A DNA stretch of 37,373 bases, from the NCBI GenBank assembly GCA_045531435.1, contig JAZSDZ010000126.1:1-37373 (forward strand), read 5' to 3'. Shown in pieces: positions 8,220 through 16,370 of the stretch. Position numbers and translations under genes: made by a program. Position 1 is the stretch's first letter. Each line of letters begins with the position of its first letter. The notes beneath the pieces were generated by a model. It made no database searches and was not told the DNA's origin. It was given only the letters and a program-made list of their open reading frames with translations. This DNA comes from Fimenecus sp045531435 (GTDB lineage Bacteria; Bacillota; Clostridia; Oscillospirales; Acutalibacteraceae).

Positions 8220-9101
8220 TTATTTACCCTCCTTTTCTGCTCTTGCAACTCTTGCTGCGTAGTCGCTGTCAAGTTCCTTGTTGAACTTTTCAAACATTGC
8301 ATCGTCGATTGCACCATAGTGCCATGTGTAGTCGCCTTCGATTGACTTGATACCTGCGCCCTTCTTTGTATCCATAAGAATACAAGTAGGAGCCTGTGGT
8401 GTCTTTGCTCTTTCGATTGCTACGTCGATTGCATCACAAAGCTCACCGATATTGTTACCGTCAACAACGATTGTGTTGAAGCCAAATGCTGTCATCTTGT
8501 CAGCAAGTGGTTCAAGCTTCATAACATCTTCTGTGTTACCGTCAATCATATTGTGGTTTCTGTCGATAAATACGATACAGTTAGAAAGGTTGTAGTGATT
8601 CATTGTCATAAAGCCTTCCCAACATGAGCCTTCACCAAGCTCACCGTCACCTGTAACAACGTATGTAAGGAAATCCTTGTTCATAAGTCTTGCTGCAAGT
8701 GCTGTACCTGCTGCGATTGATGGACCGTGACCGAGAGAACCTGTTGAAGCGTCAACGCCTACAACTTTGTTTGAGTCAAGGTGCATACCCATTTTTGAAC
8801 CTGAAAGGTTGAATGATTTGAGCATTTCAACATCGTTGAAGCCCTTGTCACAAAGAACAGGAGCATAAGCGATTGCTGCGTGACCCTTTGAAAGAATAAA
8901 TCTGTCACGGTCATCCCATTTTGGGTCCTCAACTTTAATGTTGAGATACTTGTGATAAAGAACTGTGAGAAGGTCCATAACACTCATACCGCCACCGAAA
9001 TGTCCGCTACCTGCCCATACAGTTGTCTGTACGCAGAGTTTACGGAGTTCAAGGGCTTTCTTTTCGAGTGCGAGCCATTCTGCTTTTGATAAATTAGCCA
9101 T
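8220..9101 (-). CDS. Split transketolase, N-terminal (thiamine-diphosphate-binding) subunit
   Basis: The 293-residue N-terminal half of transketolase, which binds the diphosphate end of thiamine diphosphate. Motifs are SGHFGGGMSVMDLL near residues 32-45 (substrate and cofactor histidine), DRFILSKGHAAIAYAPVL, GSLGHGPSIAAG, and the metal/ThDP motif starting GDGELGEGSCWEG and ending in DRNHNMIDG. The late KGAGIKSIEGDYTWHYGA segment is typical of the family. With the downstream C-terminal subunit it should transfer two-carbon ketol units between sugar or sugar-like substrates. It is 62 bases downstream of the aminotransferase gene, a gap that holds a perfect hairpin. Substrate specificity cannot be inferred from what is visible. 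Confidence 0.92.
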   Translation of the reverse strand: MANLSKAEWLALEKKALELRKLCVQTTVWAGSGHFGGGMSVMDLLTVLYHKYLNIKVEDPKWDDRDRFILSKGHAAIAYAPVLCDKGFNDVEMLKSFNLSGSKMGMHLDSNKVVGVDASTGSLGHGPSIAAGTALAARLMNKDFLTYVVTGDGELGEGSCWEGFMTMNHYNLSNCIVFIDRNHNMIDGNTEDVMKLEPLADKMTAFGFNTIVVDGNNIGELCDAIDVAIERAKTPQAPTCILMDTKKGAGIKSIEGDYTWHYGAIDDAMFEKFNKELDSDYAARVARAEKEGK

Positions 9102-9130
9102 AATTTTCCCTCCAAGAAAAATTTATTAGA

Positions 9131-9150
9131 AGTGAAGTCCCCACTTCACT
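9131..9150. repeat. Intercistronic hairpin between aminotransferase and transketolase genes
   Basis: AGTGAAGT (9131-9138) pairs perfectly with ACTTCACT (9143-9150) around a CCCC loop on the + strand (GGGG in the transcript). No T-tract follows on the coding strand, so it is more likely a processing or stability element, or a small dispersed palindrome, than a terminator. Confidence 0.6.
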
Positions 9151-9163
9151 ATAATTTGTTTGA

Positions 9164-10432
9164 TTAACCTCTGATTTCAGGGTGATTCTTTGCAACAACT
9201 GAGAATGCGTCTTCTGCAATTTCAATTGACTTCTTGATGTCTTCTTCAGTAAGAGAAGCATTGATGAAGTGGTTGTGGTGAGATGTTATAAACAAACCAC
9301 GGTTAACACATTCAGCAACCCATTCCTGATGGAGCATAAGGTTGTCGTCGTTAGCAATTCTCAAGTAGAAGAGTGCAGGTTCACCTGAAACACGAAGGTC
9401 GAAGCCGTGCTCAGCACCGGCAGCCTTAAATCCGTCAGTAACCATTTTACCAAGACGACGGAACAAAGTTGGTGTGTCAAGAGCCTTCATCTTGTTGATA
9501 CAAGCAATACAAGCTGCAAATGGAACGGAACTCATCCAGTAAGAGCCTGTATATGTGATACCTGAAACAGTTGCCTTCATATGTTCGCCACCGCAAAGTG
9601 CTGACATATTGTAACCATTTGCAAGTGCTTTACAGAAGCAGATAAGGTCAGCCTTGAAGCCATAGAAATGGTCAGAACCTGCAAGGTCAAGACGGAAACC
9701 TGCACGAACGTCATCAATAATGAGAACAACGCCGTGGTCGTCACACCATTTACGGACTGCCTGCCAATATTCCTTTGAAGCAACTTCATTGTCCTTGAAG
9801 TTACCGTGGTCATATGGCTGTGCAATAAGACCGGCGATGTCACCGTTATTGTCATCGTATGCTTTCTGGAGAGCATCAAGGTCAAACCAAGGAACGATAA
9901 TGTTGTTTGCTACATCTTCAGGAGTGATACCCGGGTAGTCAATTTTCTGTGCCCATGGGAAATCTCCGTGGTAGTAGTATTTCAAGAAAATAATCTTTTT
10001 CTTATGTGTATGTGCTCTTGCTGCCATTGTTGCAAGAGTTGTTGTATCGGAACCGTTTTTGCAGAAGAATGCCCAGTCAGCACAAGCTACTGTGTCAACA
10101 AGTGTTTCAGCACATTCAACCATAACCTTACCCGGTGCAGTTGTACAGTTACCGAGCTTGAGCTGTGCTAATGCAGCGGCGTCAACGTCAGGGTCATTGT
10201 AACCTAAAACATTAGGACCATAAGCACACATATAGTCAATGTATTTGTTACCGTCAACATCCCAGAAATATGAGCCCTGTGCTTTTTCTGCGAATGATGG
10301 CCATCTGTTAACAGGAATCCACTGACCTTCTGCAGGACCTAAGTGACCATAAATACCGCCGGGGATAACCTGTGATGCACGGCTAAACATTTCACGGCTT
10401 TTTGTTGTATCATATAATGGAAATTTACTCAT
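9164..10432 (-). CDS. Class III PLP-dependent aminotransferase (GSA-aminotransferase-like)
   Basis: Fold-type I PLP enzyme of 422 residues. It transfers an amino group to, or shifts it within, a carbonyl substrate. Motifs include FWDVDGNKYIDYMCAYGPNVLGYNDPDV, the cofactor-phosphate segment FCKNGSDTTTLATMAARAHT (residues 123-142), LIIDDVRAGFRLDLAG with the PLP-pyridine aspartate near 240, and the Schiff-base lysine K268 in ICFCKALANGYNMS. DDVRAGFR replaces the more usual DEVxTGFR, so it is not an ordinary GABA or ornithine enzyme. Homology-based pipelines would probably name it glutamate-1-semialdehyde aminomutase, but no tetrapyrrole gene is nearby. It is flanked by an SCP2-like gene (15 bases upstream) and split transketolase, so it probably aminates a product of that transketolase or feeds it. 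The substrate is unknown. Confidence 0.88.
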   Translation of the reverse strand: MSKFPLYDTTKSREMFSRASQVIPGGIYGHLGPAEGQWIPVNRWPSFAEKAQGSYFWDVDGNKYIDYMCAYGPNVLGYNDPDVDAAALAQLKLGNCTTAPGKVMVECAETLVDTVACADWAFFCKNGSDTTTLATMAARAHTHKKKIIFLKYYYHGDFPWAQKIDYPGITPEDVANNIIVPWFDLDALQKAYDDNNGDIAGLIAQPYDHGNFKDNEVASKEYWQAVRKWCDDHGVVLIIDDVRAGFRLDLAGSDHFYGFKADLICFCKALANGYNMSALCGGEHMKATVSGITYTGSYWMSSVPFAACIACINKMKALDTPTLFRRLGKMVTDGFKAAGAEHGFDLRVSGEPALFYLRIANDDNLMLHQEWVAECVNRGLFITSHHNHFINASLTEEDIKKSIEIAEDAFSVVAKNHPEIRG

Positions 10433-10447
10433 CTTAATTTATCCTCC

Positions 10448-11212
10448 TTATGCAAGATACAATGCAACTCTGTCAAGAATACGGTTTACATTGTCAACCA
10501 TTGAAATAAGTCCGCGGATAACGATGTTACCATTACCAACGTGGTCAATGGAGTTTACAGTACCTGCGAAAAGTGCGTTTGCAAGCTCAATGTCGCAGAA
10601 TTCCATAATTGCACGAGGCTTGTCAGTTGCCTGTTTGATTGTAATCATATGATTGTTCTTAACACGGATTGTAGCATAAACAGTATCCTTAATGCCAATC
10701 TGAATGTCACCGTCAACAATGTTTGAAGCACTGAATTTACCGATAGCGTCCTGATTACCAATCTGTGAAAGAGCAACTGAAACAGTATAGAATGTGCAGA
10801 GCGTATTAAGACGGAAAAACTCAGGGTCTTTAAGTGCTTCAGGTGTAGGTCTCATAACTTCTGTAAGTCTGTCTGTAAGAGCAGTAAATGTCTTTAAGAG
10901 GAAACTTACCTTTGTAAGACCCTTTGTTGGGATTGGTGTAACCACACCATCAATGATTTTGTTGAATTTTTCGCAAGATGATACAGGAATTTTGATATCA
11001 CAATTGCTGTTAACACCGTCTTCCATACGGCATCCCTTTGAAGAAAAAGTGAGTGTTGCACTTGGACCATCCTTTACATCGAAAGCCAATGAAACAGGTT
11101 TTTCAATTTTTGAAATGATTTCCTTAGCCTTGTTATCGAGTTCACAAAGATTTTCCAATGTGCCCAGAACAGCGTACATATTTATGTATGCTAATGTTCT
11201 TGCATCAGTCAT
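10448..11212 (-). CDS. SCP2-like (sterol-carrier-type) protein A, first gene of the operon
   Basis: A 254-residue soluble protein with no signal peptide or membrane helix. It appears to hold two SCP2-like domains. The first half contains VSLAFDVKDGPSATLTFSS and SCEKFNKIIDGVVTPIPTKG. The second contains IQIGIKDTVYATIRVKNNH, RAIMEFCDIELANALFAGT and GNGNIVIRGLISMVDNVNR. The strand pattern followed by an F-x-x-(I/L)-(I/F)-x-G turn is characteristic of SCP2 domains, which bind apolar molecules in a pocket. It is the promoter-proximal gene of the five-gene operon, 15 bases before the aminotransferase. It is clearly diverged from the second SCP2-like protein at the operon end, so the two may form a hetero-complex or handle different ligands. 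Function is unknown; the domain call is by eye. Confidence 0.65.
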   Translation of the reverse strand: MTDARTLAYINMYAVLGTLENLCELDNKAKEIISKIEKPVSLAFDVKDGPSATLTFSSKGCRMEDGVNSNCDIKIPVSSCEKFNKIIDGVVTPIPTKGLTKVSFLLKTFTALTDRLTEVMRPTPEALKDPEFFRLNTLCTFYTVSVALSQIGNQDAIGKFSASNIVDGDIQIGIKDTVYATIRVKNNHMITIKQATDKPRAIMEFCDIELANALFAGTVNSIDHVGNGNIVIRGLISMVDNVNRILDRVALYLA

Positions 11213-11273
11213 TTTTACTCCCCCTTGAATAAAATTTTCTTGTAACTAAATTTGGAAATTTATATACATATTA

Positions 11274-11302
11274 AATATACCAAAAAAAACATCTCAAATC
11301 AA
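11274..11302 (-). promoter_or_regulatory. Sigma-A promoter of the SCP2/aminotransferase/transketolase operon
   Basis: On the reverse strand, TTGATT (11297-11302), exactly 17 bases including an 8-T run, then TATATT (11274-11279). It lies about 60 bases before the first start codon, which has a CAAGGGGGAG ribosome site. The gap is shared with the divergent secA promoter. Confidence 0.65.
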
Positions 11303-11353
11303 GGAAAAAGCATAATTTTTTCACAAAAAGTTAATGATTTTTTCGGAAATATA

Positions 11354-11362
11354 TGTTATAAT
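11354..11362 (+). promoter_or_regulatory. Extended -10 promoter of secA
   Basis: TG-T-TATAAT forms a perfect extended -10 element about 90 bases ahead of the secA start. No good -35 box is seen, as is usual for extended -10 promoters. Confidence 0.55.
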
Positions 11363-11455
11363 GTTATCAAAATACAATGGGTTAGTTTAGGTATGTGACA
11401 AATTTCTATGAAATAGCTCTTAAAATAGCAAATTTCTGAAAGGATAGATATAAAA

Positions 11456-14188
11456 ATGTCGTTATTCAAAAAACTTTTCGGCGATTATTCTTCAAGAGAA
11501 ATCAAGAGGGTAGTGCCGATTCAGAAAAAGGTTCTTGCTCTTGAAGAAGAGTACAAAAAACTTACTGACAGTGAGCTTCAGGCAAAGACTCCTGAATTCA
11601 AAGAAAGACTTAAAAACGGTGAAACTCTTGACGATATTTTGCCGGAAGCATTTGCTGCTTGTCGTGAAGCATCTGCCCGTGTACTTAATATGCGTCATTT
11701 CCCTGTACAGATTATCGGTGGTATAGTTCTTCACCAGGGACGAATTGCCGAAATGAGAACAGGTGAAGGTAAAACTCTCGTTGCAACACTTCCTGCATAC
11801 CTTAATGCTCTTGCAGGCAAAGGTGTTCACATTGTTACTGTCAATGACTACCTTGCTCGTCGTGACTCTGAATGGATGGGTAAGCTCTATCGCTTTATGG
11901 GACTTTCAGTAGGTCTTATTGTTCACGACCTTGACGGTGAACAAAGACGACAGGCTTATGCTTGTGATATCACTTATGGTACAAATAACGAGATGGGCTT
12001 TGACTATCTTCGTGATAATATGGTTATTTATGCTGAACAGAGAGTACAGCGTGGTCATAACTTTGCGATCGTTGACGAGGTTGACTCAATCCTTATTGAC
12101 GAAGCAAGAACTCCACTTATCATTTCCGGCATGGGTGACAAGTCAAACGAACTTTACAAGGTTGCTAATCAGTTTGCAAGAAGCCTCAGAATGTTCAAGG
12201 TCAAGGAAGTCGACGCAAAACTTGGTATCGAAAATATGATACCTGAAGGTGAAGAATACGACTATGTTGTTGACGAAAAGGGTAAGACAGCATCACTTAC
12301 AAAGGCAGGTATCAAAAAGGCTGAAAAGGCTTTTGGTGTTGATAACCTTGCTGATGTTGAAAACCTTACACTTCAGCATCACATTGACCTTGCTATCAAG
12401 GCTATCGGTGTTATGAAATGCGATGTTGACTATGTTGTAAAAGATGGTCAGGTATTAATTGTTGACGAATTTACAGGCCGTATTATGCTTGGCCGTCGTT
12501 ATTCTGATGGTCTTCATCAGGCTATTGAAGCAAAAGAAAATGTTAAGGTTGAAAGAGAATCAAAAACTCTTGCTACAATCACATTCCAGAATTATTTCCG
12601 TCTTTATTCAAAGCTTTCAGGTATGACAGGTACTGCTATGACTGAAAGTGGCGAATTCCAGGAAATTTACACTCTTGATGTTATTGAAATTCCAACAAAC
12701 AAGCCAATGGTTCGTAAGGACGAGGAAGATGTCCTTTACAAGACAGAGGTTATAAAATTCAAGGCAATTATTGAACAGATTCTTGAATGCAATAAAAAAG
12801 GTCAGCCTGTTCTTGTTGGTACAACAAACATTGAAAAGAGTGAACTTTTAAGTAAAGCACTTCGCAAGGCAGGTATTCAGCACAATGTCTTGAATGCTAA
12901 ATATCACGAGAAGGAAGCAGAAATTGTTGCTCAGGCGGGTTCTCTCGGTGCTGTTACAATTGCTACAAATATGGCAGGTCGTGGTACTGACATTATCCTT
13001 GGTGGTAATCCTGACTTTATGGCTCGTTCAGAGATGAGAAGAATGGATTACTCCGACGAACTTATTGCAGAGGCAACAGGCTTTGCAGAAACAGACAATA
13101 CAGATATTATTGAAGCAAGAAAAGTTTATCGTGAGCTTGAACAGAAATATAAGGACCAGTTGAAGGATGAGGCACAGAAGGTCCGTGATGCAGGTGGTCT
13201 CTTTATTATCGGTACAGAGCGTCACGAATCACGAAGAATTGATAATCAGCTTCGCGGTCGTGCAGGTCGTCAGGGTGACCCGGGGCGCAGTAAATTCTAT
13301 CTTTCAGCAGAGGATGAATTGCTCCGTCTTTTCGCAGGTGACCGTTTCTATAACATTATTGATGCATTCCCGAGTGCTGCTGACCTTCCTATTGAAGCAA
13401 AGATTTTCTCAAGCACAATTGAAAATGCACAGAAAAAGGTTGAAGGTAATCACTTTGCTGCTCGTCGTAATGTTCTTAAATTCGACGATGTTATGAACGA
13501 ACAGAGAAAGAAGATTTACGAACAGCGTAATCAGGTGCTTGACGGATATGATATCCATTCAGCAATCCTTAAAATGTTTGACGGATATTTCACTGAAATG
13601 GTTGATTTCTACTGCCCTGAATCACAGTCACCTGCTGACTGGAACAGAATAGGTCTTGTGAAGAAACTTCAGTATCTCGCAGAAGAAGGACTTGAAACAA
13701 AGTTTGATACAAATGCAGAGTACAGAGATTATTTCTACAACAAGGCTATGGACATCTACAATGCAAAGTATGAAGAGTATGGTGAAGCTCTTATGTCTGA
13801 GCTTGAAAGAAAGGTACTTCTTCATAATGTTGACCAGAGATGGATGGACCACCTTGATGCTATGGATGAGCTTAAACGAGGAATTTATCTCCGTTCATAC
13901 GCACAGCAGGACCCTGTAGTTGCTTTCAGAATGGAAAGCTACGATATGTTTGACGAAATGAATTCACTTATCCGTGAGGGTACTGTTACAACACTTATCC
14001 TTTTCCGTATCAGAAGTGAAGAAGATGTTAAGCGTGAACAGGCAGCAAAAATTACTGCTACAAATGGTGATACTGATGGCAGTGAAAAGAAACGACCTGT
14101 TAAAAAGGGCGAAAAAGTAGGTAGAAATGAGCTTTGCCCTTGCGGTAGCGGTAAAAAGTATAAGAAGTGCTGTGGCGCTAACCAATAA
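11456..14188 (+). CDS. secA: Preprotein translocase ATPase SecA
   Basis: The motor ATPase of the Sec pathway, which pushes unfolded preproteins through SecYEG at the membrane. All 910 residues of a housekeeping SecA are present. Walker A is EMRTGEGKTLVA near residue 102, the DEAD-like box is VDEVDSILIDEARTP near 207, helicase motifs are NMAGRGTDIILGGNPD and RGRAGRQGDPG, and the helical scaffold/wing region follows. The C-terminus ends in a zinc-binding SEC-C tail, CPCGSGKKYKKCCG, which binds SecB or ribosomes in other species and phospholipid in some. The start has AAAGGAT upstream. Two membrane-protein genes follow within 32 bases and appear co-transcribed, so they may work at the envelope. 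Nothing is abnormal in the sequence. Confidence 0.98.
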   Translation: MSLFKKLFGDYSSREIKRVVPIQKKVLALEEEYKKLTDSELQAKTPEFKERLKNGETLDDILPEAFAACREASARVLNMRHFPVQIIGGIVLHQGRIAEMRTGEGKTLVATLPAYLNALAGKGVHIVTVNDYLARRDSEWMGKLYRFMGLSVGLIVHDLDGEQRRQAYACDITYGTNNEMGFDYLRDNMVIYAEQRVQRGHNFAIVDEVDSILIDEARTPLIISGMGDKSNELYKVANQFARSLRMFKVKEVDAKLGIENMIPEGEEYDYVVDEKGKTASLTKAGIKKAEKAFGVDNLADVENLTLQHHIDLAIKAIGVMKCDVDYVVKDGQVLIVDEFTGRIMLGRRYSDGLHQAIEAKENVKVERESKTLATITFQNYFRLYSKLSGMTGTAMTESGEFQEIYTLDVIEIPTNKPMVRKDEEDVLYKTEVIKFKAIIEQILECNKKGQPVLVGTTNIEKSELLSKALRKAGIQHNVLNAKYHEKEAEIVAQAGSLGAVTIATNMAGRGTDIILGGNPDFMARSEMRRMDYSDELIAEATGFAETDNTDIIEARKVYRELEQKYKDQLKDEAQKVRDAGGLFIIGTERHESRRIDNQLRGRAGRQGDPGRSKFYLSAEDELLRLFAGDRFYNIIDAFPSAADLPIEAKIFSSTIENAQKKVEGNHFAARRNVLKFDDVMNEQRKKIYEQRNQVLDGYDIHSAILKMFDGYFTEMVDFYCPESQSPADWNRIGLVKKLQYLAEEGLETKFDTNAEYRDYFYNKAMDIYNAKYEEYGEALMSELERKVLLHNVDQRWMDHLDAMDELKRGIYLRSYAQQDPVVAFRMESYDMFDEMNSLIREGTVTTLILFRIRSEEDVKREQAAKITATNGDTDGSEKKRPVKKGEKVGRNELCPCGSGKKYKKCCGANQ

Positions 14189-14219
14189 AATAAGTGAATA
14201 ATCCAAAGGAGGTATAACC

Positions 14220-15743
14220 TTGGACGAGAATAAAGAAAAGCTTTCAGGCGGTAATTCAGGAAATCCTGATGATTACCGTGAGGAAATGGAAGATTTAGCA
14301 AAGGTCTTTCAGGAAGAACTTGCAAAAGCAAAGCAGGAGGCAGAAAATACTGCTGAGGAAATTGAAGGTCTTGAAATTGACGGATATAATCCACAGACTG
14401 TAACTCTCGGAGAAAAAACAAAGCCGATTTCAGATGATATGCTCTGTGAATACTGTGGTGAAAAAATCAGAGGCACAGAAAAAAATCCTGACAGCCCTTA
14501 TTGCGAGGAATGTGAAGCAACATTGGAGAAATATCCATACGATTATCGTGGAATTATCGTTGCTATTCTTACAGCATGTGTAACAGTTGCTGCAATATTC
14601 TTCTTTGCAATTAATGTACCTGTTTTCTCATCAATGAAGCAAGGTGACAAGGCAGTTAAGGATGGTAATCTTTACACTGCTGTAAATAAGTATATGAATG
14701 CTGCTGAATATGCAGAAAATGTAAGCAGTGACAAGACTTATTTCAATATTTATAAGAAAGAGTCACTTACTCACTATAAGCTCACAAATATGAATTCAGC
14801 AATTATTGCCATTGACGAGAATATTCCTGATGCTGTGCTTAATCTTCTTACATTCAAGGACCTTGATGGTATTCTTGATGAAATGGAAAGAATGCAGGCT
14901 ACTGCTATGGTAGCACAGAATTACATCGGAAAATATGCCGAAGTCAATGAGGAAACATACGACAAGATTATTGCTGACCTTGATGCTCTTTCAGGTAAAA
15001 AGGTTTACATCAAGGGTACAGAATATCACGATGAAACGGAAAAGGACTTTACTCCTGAAGGTACAGAGATTGAGTATATCTGTGACGAGGCTTGGCTTTG
15101 TATGTATAAATACGCAGCGGCTGAAGAAATGAAGAAGGATGACAAGATTATTGCAGGATATCTTCAGGAATGTGCAGACTCATCAGAATATATGAAGACT
15201 CTTGTCAGCGCGTTACTTGCATCAACTTATGTTAAAATGGGTGAGTATGACAAGGCAGAAGCCCTTGCAAATGAGCTTAAGGAAATCAACAACGAATTGG
15301 CTGACTGGCGTATGGTAATGTCAATGATTTATCGTGTGCGTGATAAGGATTATGCTGCTGCACAACAGATTTGTGACGAAGGACTTAAGGTTTTAACAGG
15401 TCTTCCTGACGGTGAAAGCTATGTTATGCAGTATGGCTACATTCTTCATATTCAACAGGCTTTGAACTCTATTATGCAGGATGACCTTGAATCAGCATAT
15501 GAAGCGGCAACTACTGCATATGACAACCTTTCAATGACAGGTGGTCTTACAATTCAGACCCGTGATTTGTATGCACTTTTGGCTTATGCAACAGGGGATA
15601 TGGAAGCATTTAATGCACTTGAAAAAGAAATCGAGTCTTATGGTGACGATTCAATTGCATTCACAAGTGATGTTACTGATTTCAAGGCAGGTAAAATCAC
15701 ACTTAAAGAAATTGTTGAAAGTGGGAGGTTTGATGTAATATGA
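14220..15743 (+). CDS. Zinc-ribbon, single-pass membrane protein with TPR-like repeats
   Basis: Unrecognised 507-residue protein. The start is TTG at 14220, chosen because a full AAAGGAGGT site lies at 14205-14213 with 6-base spacing and no ATG fits. In order there is an acidic, charged N-terminus (about 1-70), a four-cysteine zinc ribbon CEYCGEKI...YCEEC (about 75-97), one membrane helix (about 110-130), then a long outer region with alternating helices. Segments such as GDKAVKDGNLYTAVNKYMNAAEYA and ALLASTYVKMGEYDKAEALANEL look like tetratricopeptide repeats. Ribbon inside and repeats outside is the likely topology. It follows secA by 31 bases and overlaps the next gene by 4 (ATGA). A role at the secretion machinery is possible only by location. 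Confidence 0.85.
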   Translation: MDENKEKLSGGNSGNPDDYREEMEDLAKVFQEELAKAKQEAENTAEEIEGLEIDGYNPQTVTLGEKTKPISDDMLCEYCGEKIRGTEKNPDSPYCEECEATLEKYPYDYRGIIVAILTACVTVAAIFFFAINVPVFSSMKQGDKAVKDGNLYTAVNKYMNAAEYAENVSSDKTYFNIYKKESLTHYKLTNMNSAIIAIDENIPDAVLNLLTFKDLDGILDEMERMQATAMVAQNYIGKYAEVNEETYDKIIADLDALSGKKVYIKGTEYHDETEKDFTPEGTEIEYICDEAWLCMYKYAAAEEMKKDDKIIAGYLQECADSSEYMKTLVSALLASTYVKMGEYDKAEALANELKEINNELADWRMVMSMIYRVRDKDYAAAQQICDEGLKVLTGLPDGESYVMQYGYILHIQQALNSIMQDDLESAYEAATTAYDNLSMTGGLTIQTRDLYALLAYATGDMEAFNALEKEIESYGDDSIAFTSDVTDFKAGKITLKEIVESGRFDVI

Positions 15744-16294
15744 GTATAATTTATACAATAGTTAAGACACTTACACTTCCGGGTGCTATGCTTCACGCTT
15801 TCTTTGAGCATATGGTTTGCCGTAGCGCAAAGGTGATTGTTGAAGATGAAAAGGTTTTGCAATTCAACGAAATGCTTTCTCACATTGACCATCAGTTAAT
15901 TAAGAGAAAGGGTCCAAGCTTTGACATCTGCTTCATACCTTTCTTTATGAATTTCATTCTTGGATTTCTGACACTTTCTTACGGCTCAACTGCAATCATT
16001 TATTTTGGAAAATATGAAGATATTTTTGCTTGGGTTTGTCTTTATTCAGGTATTTCACTTTTCACAAATCTGTTCCCACAGATTGAAGATGTAATGATGC
16101 TTAAAGAAAATTATCTTGATAACAATGATAAAAAGTTGAACAAGGCACTTGTGACACCTTGGTACTGGATATTCTTTGTTGGCGCAAGACTTGAAAAATG
16201 GGGACTTACACTTCTTACATCAATAGGTTTTGCATTTTTTGTACCTATGATTTTAGGTTGGTTTGTTCCTGCAATTTATGGTATTTTGAAATAA
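15740..16294 (+). CDS. Multi-pass membrane protein with HxxxEH-type first helix
   Basis: A 184-residue integral membrane protein, translationally coupled to the preceding gene by an ATGA overlap and with a GGGAGG site at 15723-15728. Hydrophobic segments lie near residues 1-20, 55-85, 90-108 and 145-180. The first helix reads TLPGAMLHAFFEHMVCR. The PG...H....H..CR pattern resembles the start of M50-like or DUF3267-like membrane metalloproteases, but a true HEXXH is absent, so it may be a catalytically dead relative or unrelated. NLFPQIEDVMMLKENYL lies in a loop. Its position behind secA and a TPR-like membrane protein suggests one envelope unit. Function is unknown. Confidence 0.75.
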   Translation: MSIIYTIVKTLTLPGAMLHAFFEHMVCRSAKVIVEDEKVLQFNEMLSHIDHQLIKRKGPSFDICFIPFFMNFILGFLTLSYGSTAIIYFGKYEDIFAWVCLYSGISLFTNLFPQIEDVMMLKENYLDNNDKKLNKALVTPWYWIFFVGARLEKWGLTLLTSIGFAFFVPMILGWFVPAIYGILK

Positions 16295-16307
16295 GAATAA
16301 ACAAAAA

Positions 16308-16335
16308 ACTGCTCGGTTAATCCGAGCAGTATTTA
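16308..16335 (+). terminator. Intrinsic hairpin ending the secA operon
   Basis: ACTGCTCGG (16308-16316) pairs with CCGAGCAGT (16322-16330) around a 5-base loop. The T-tract after it is weak (ATTTATAT), but the stem is perfect and the gene ends 14 bases upstream. An A-run before the stem also makes it usable from the other strand. Confidence 0.75.
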
Positions 16336-16370
16336 TATGTGAATTGTAATATTCAGACCAGAATAAAAGG

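Noticed and set aside
9164..10432. Aminotransferase as the haem-pathway glutamate-1-semialdehyde aminomutase (hemL)
   Set aside because: The active-site block reads DDVRAGFR, and no tetrapyrrole gene is nearby. The operon context points to another substrate.
6372..11212. The transketolase operon as a sulfoquinovose (sulfo-transketolase) pathway
   Set aside because: Split transketolase is shared with that route, but no sulfo-sugar isomerase, sulfolactaldehyde enzyme or sulfonate exporter is present, and SCP2-like proteins and an aminotransferase are not part of it.
15740..16294. A functional HEXXH zinc protease
   Set aside because: The helix reads HAFFEH, not HEXXH, and no third ligand could be identified, so only a distant resemblance is claimed.
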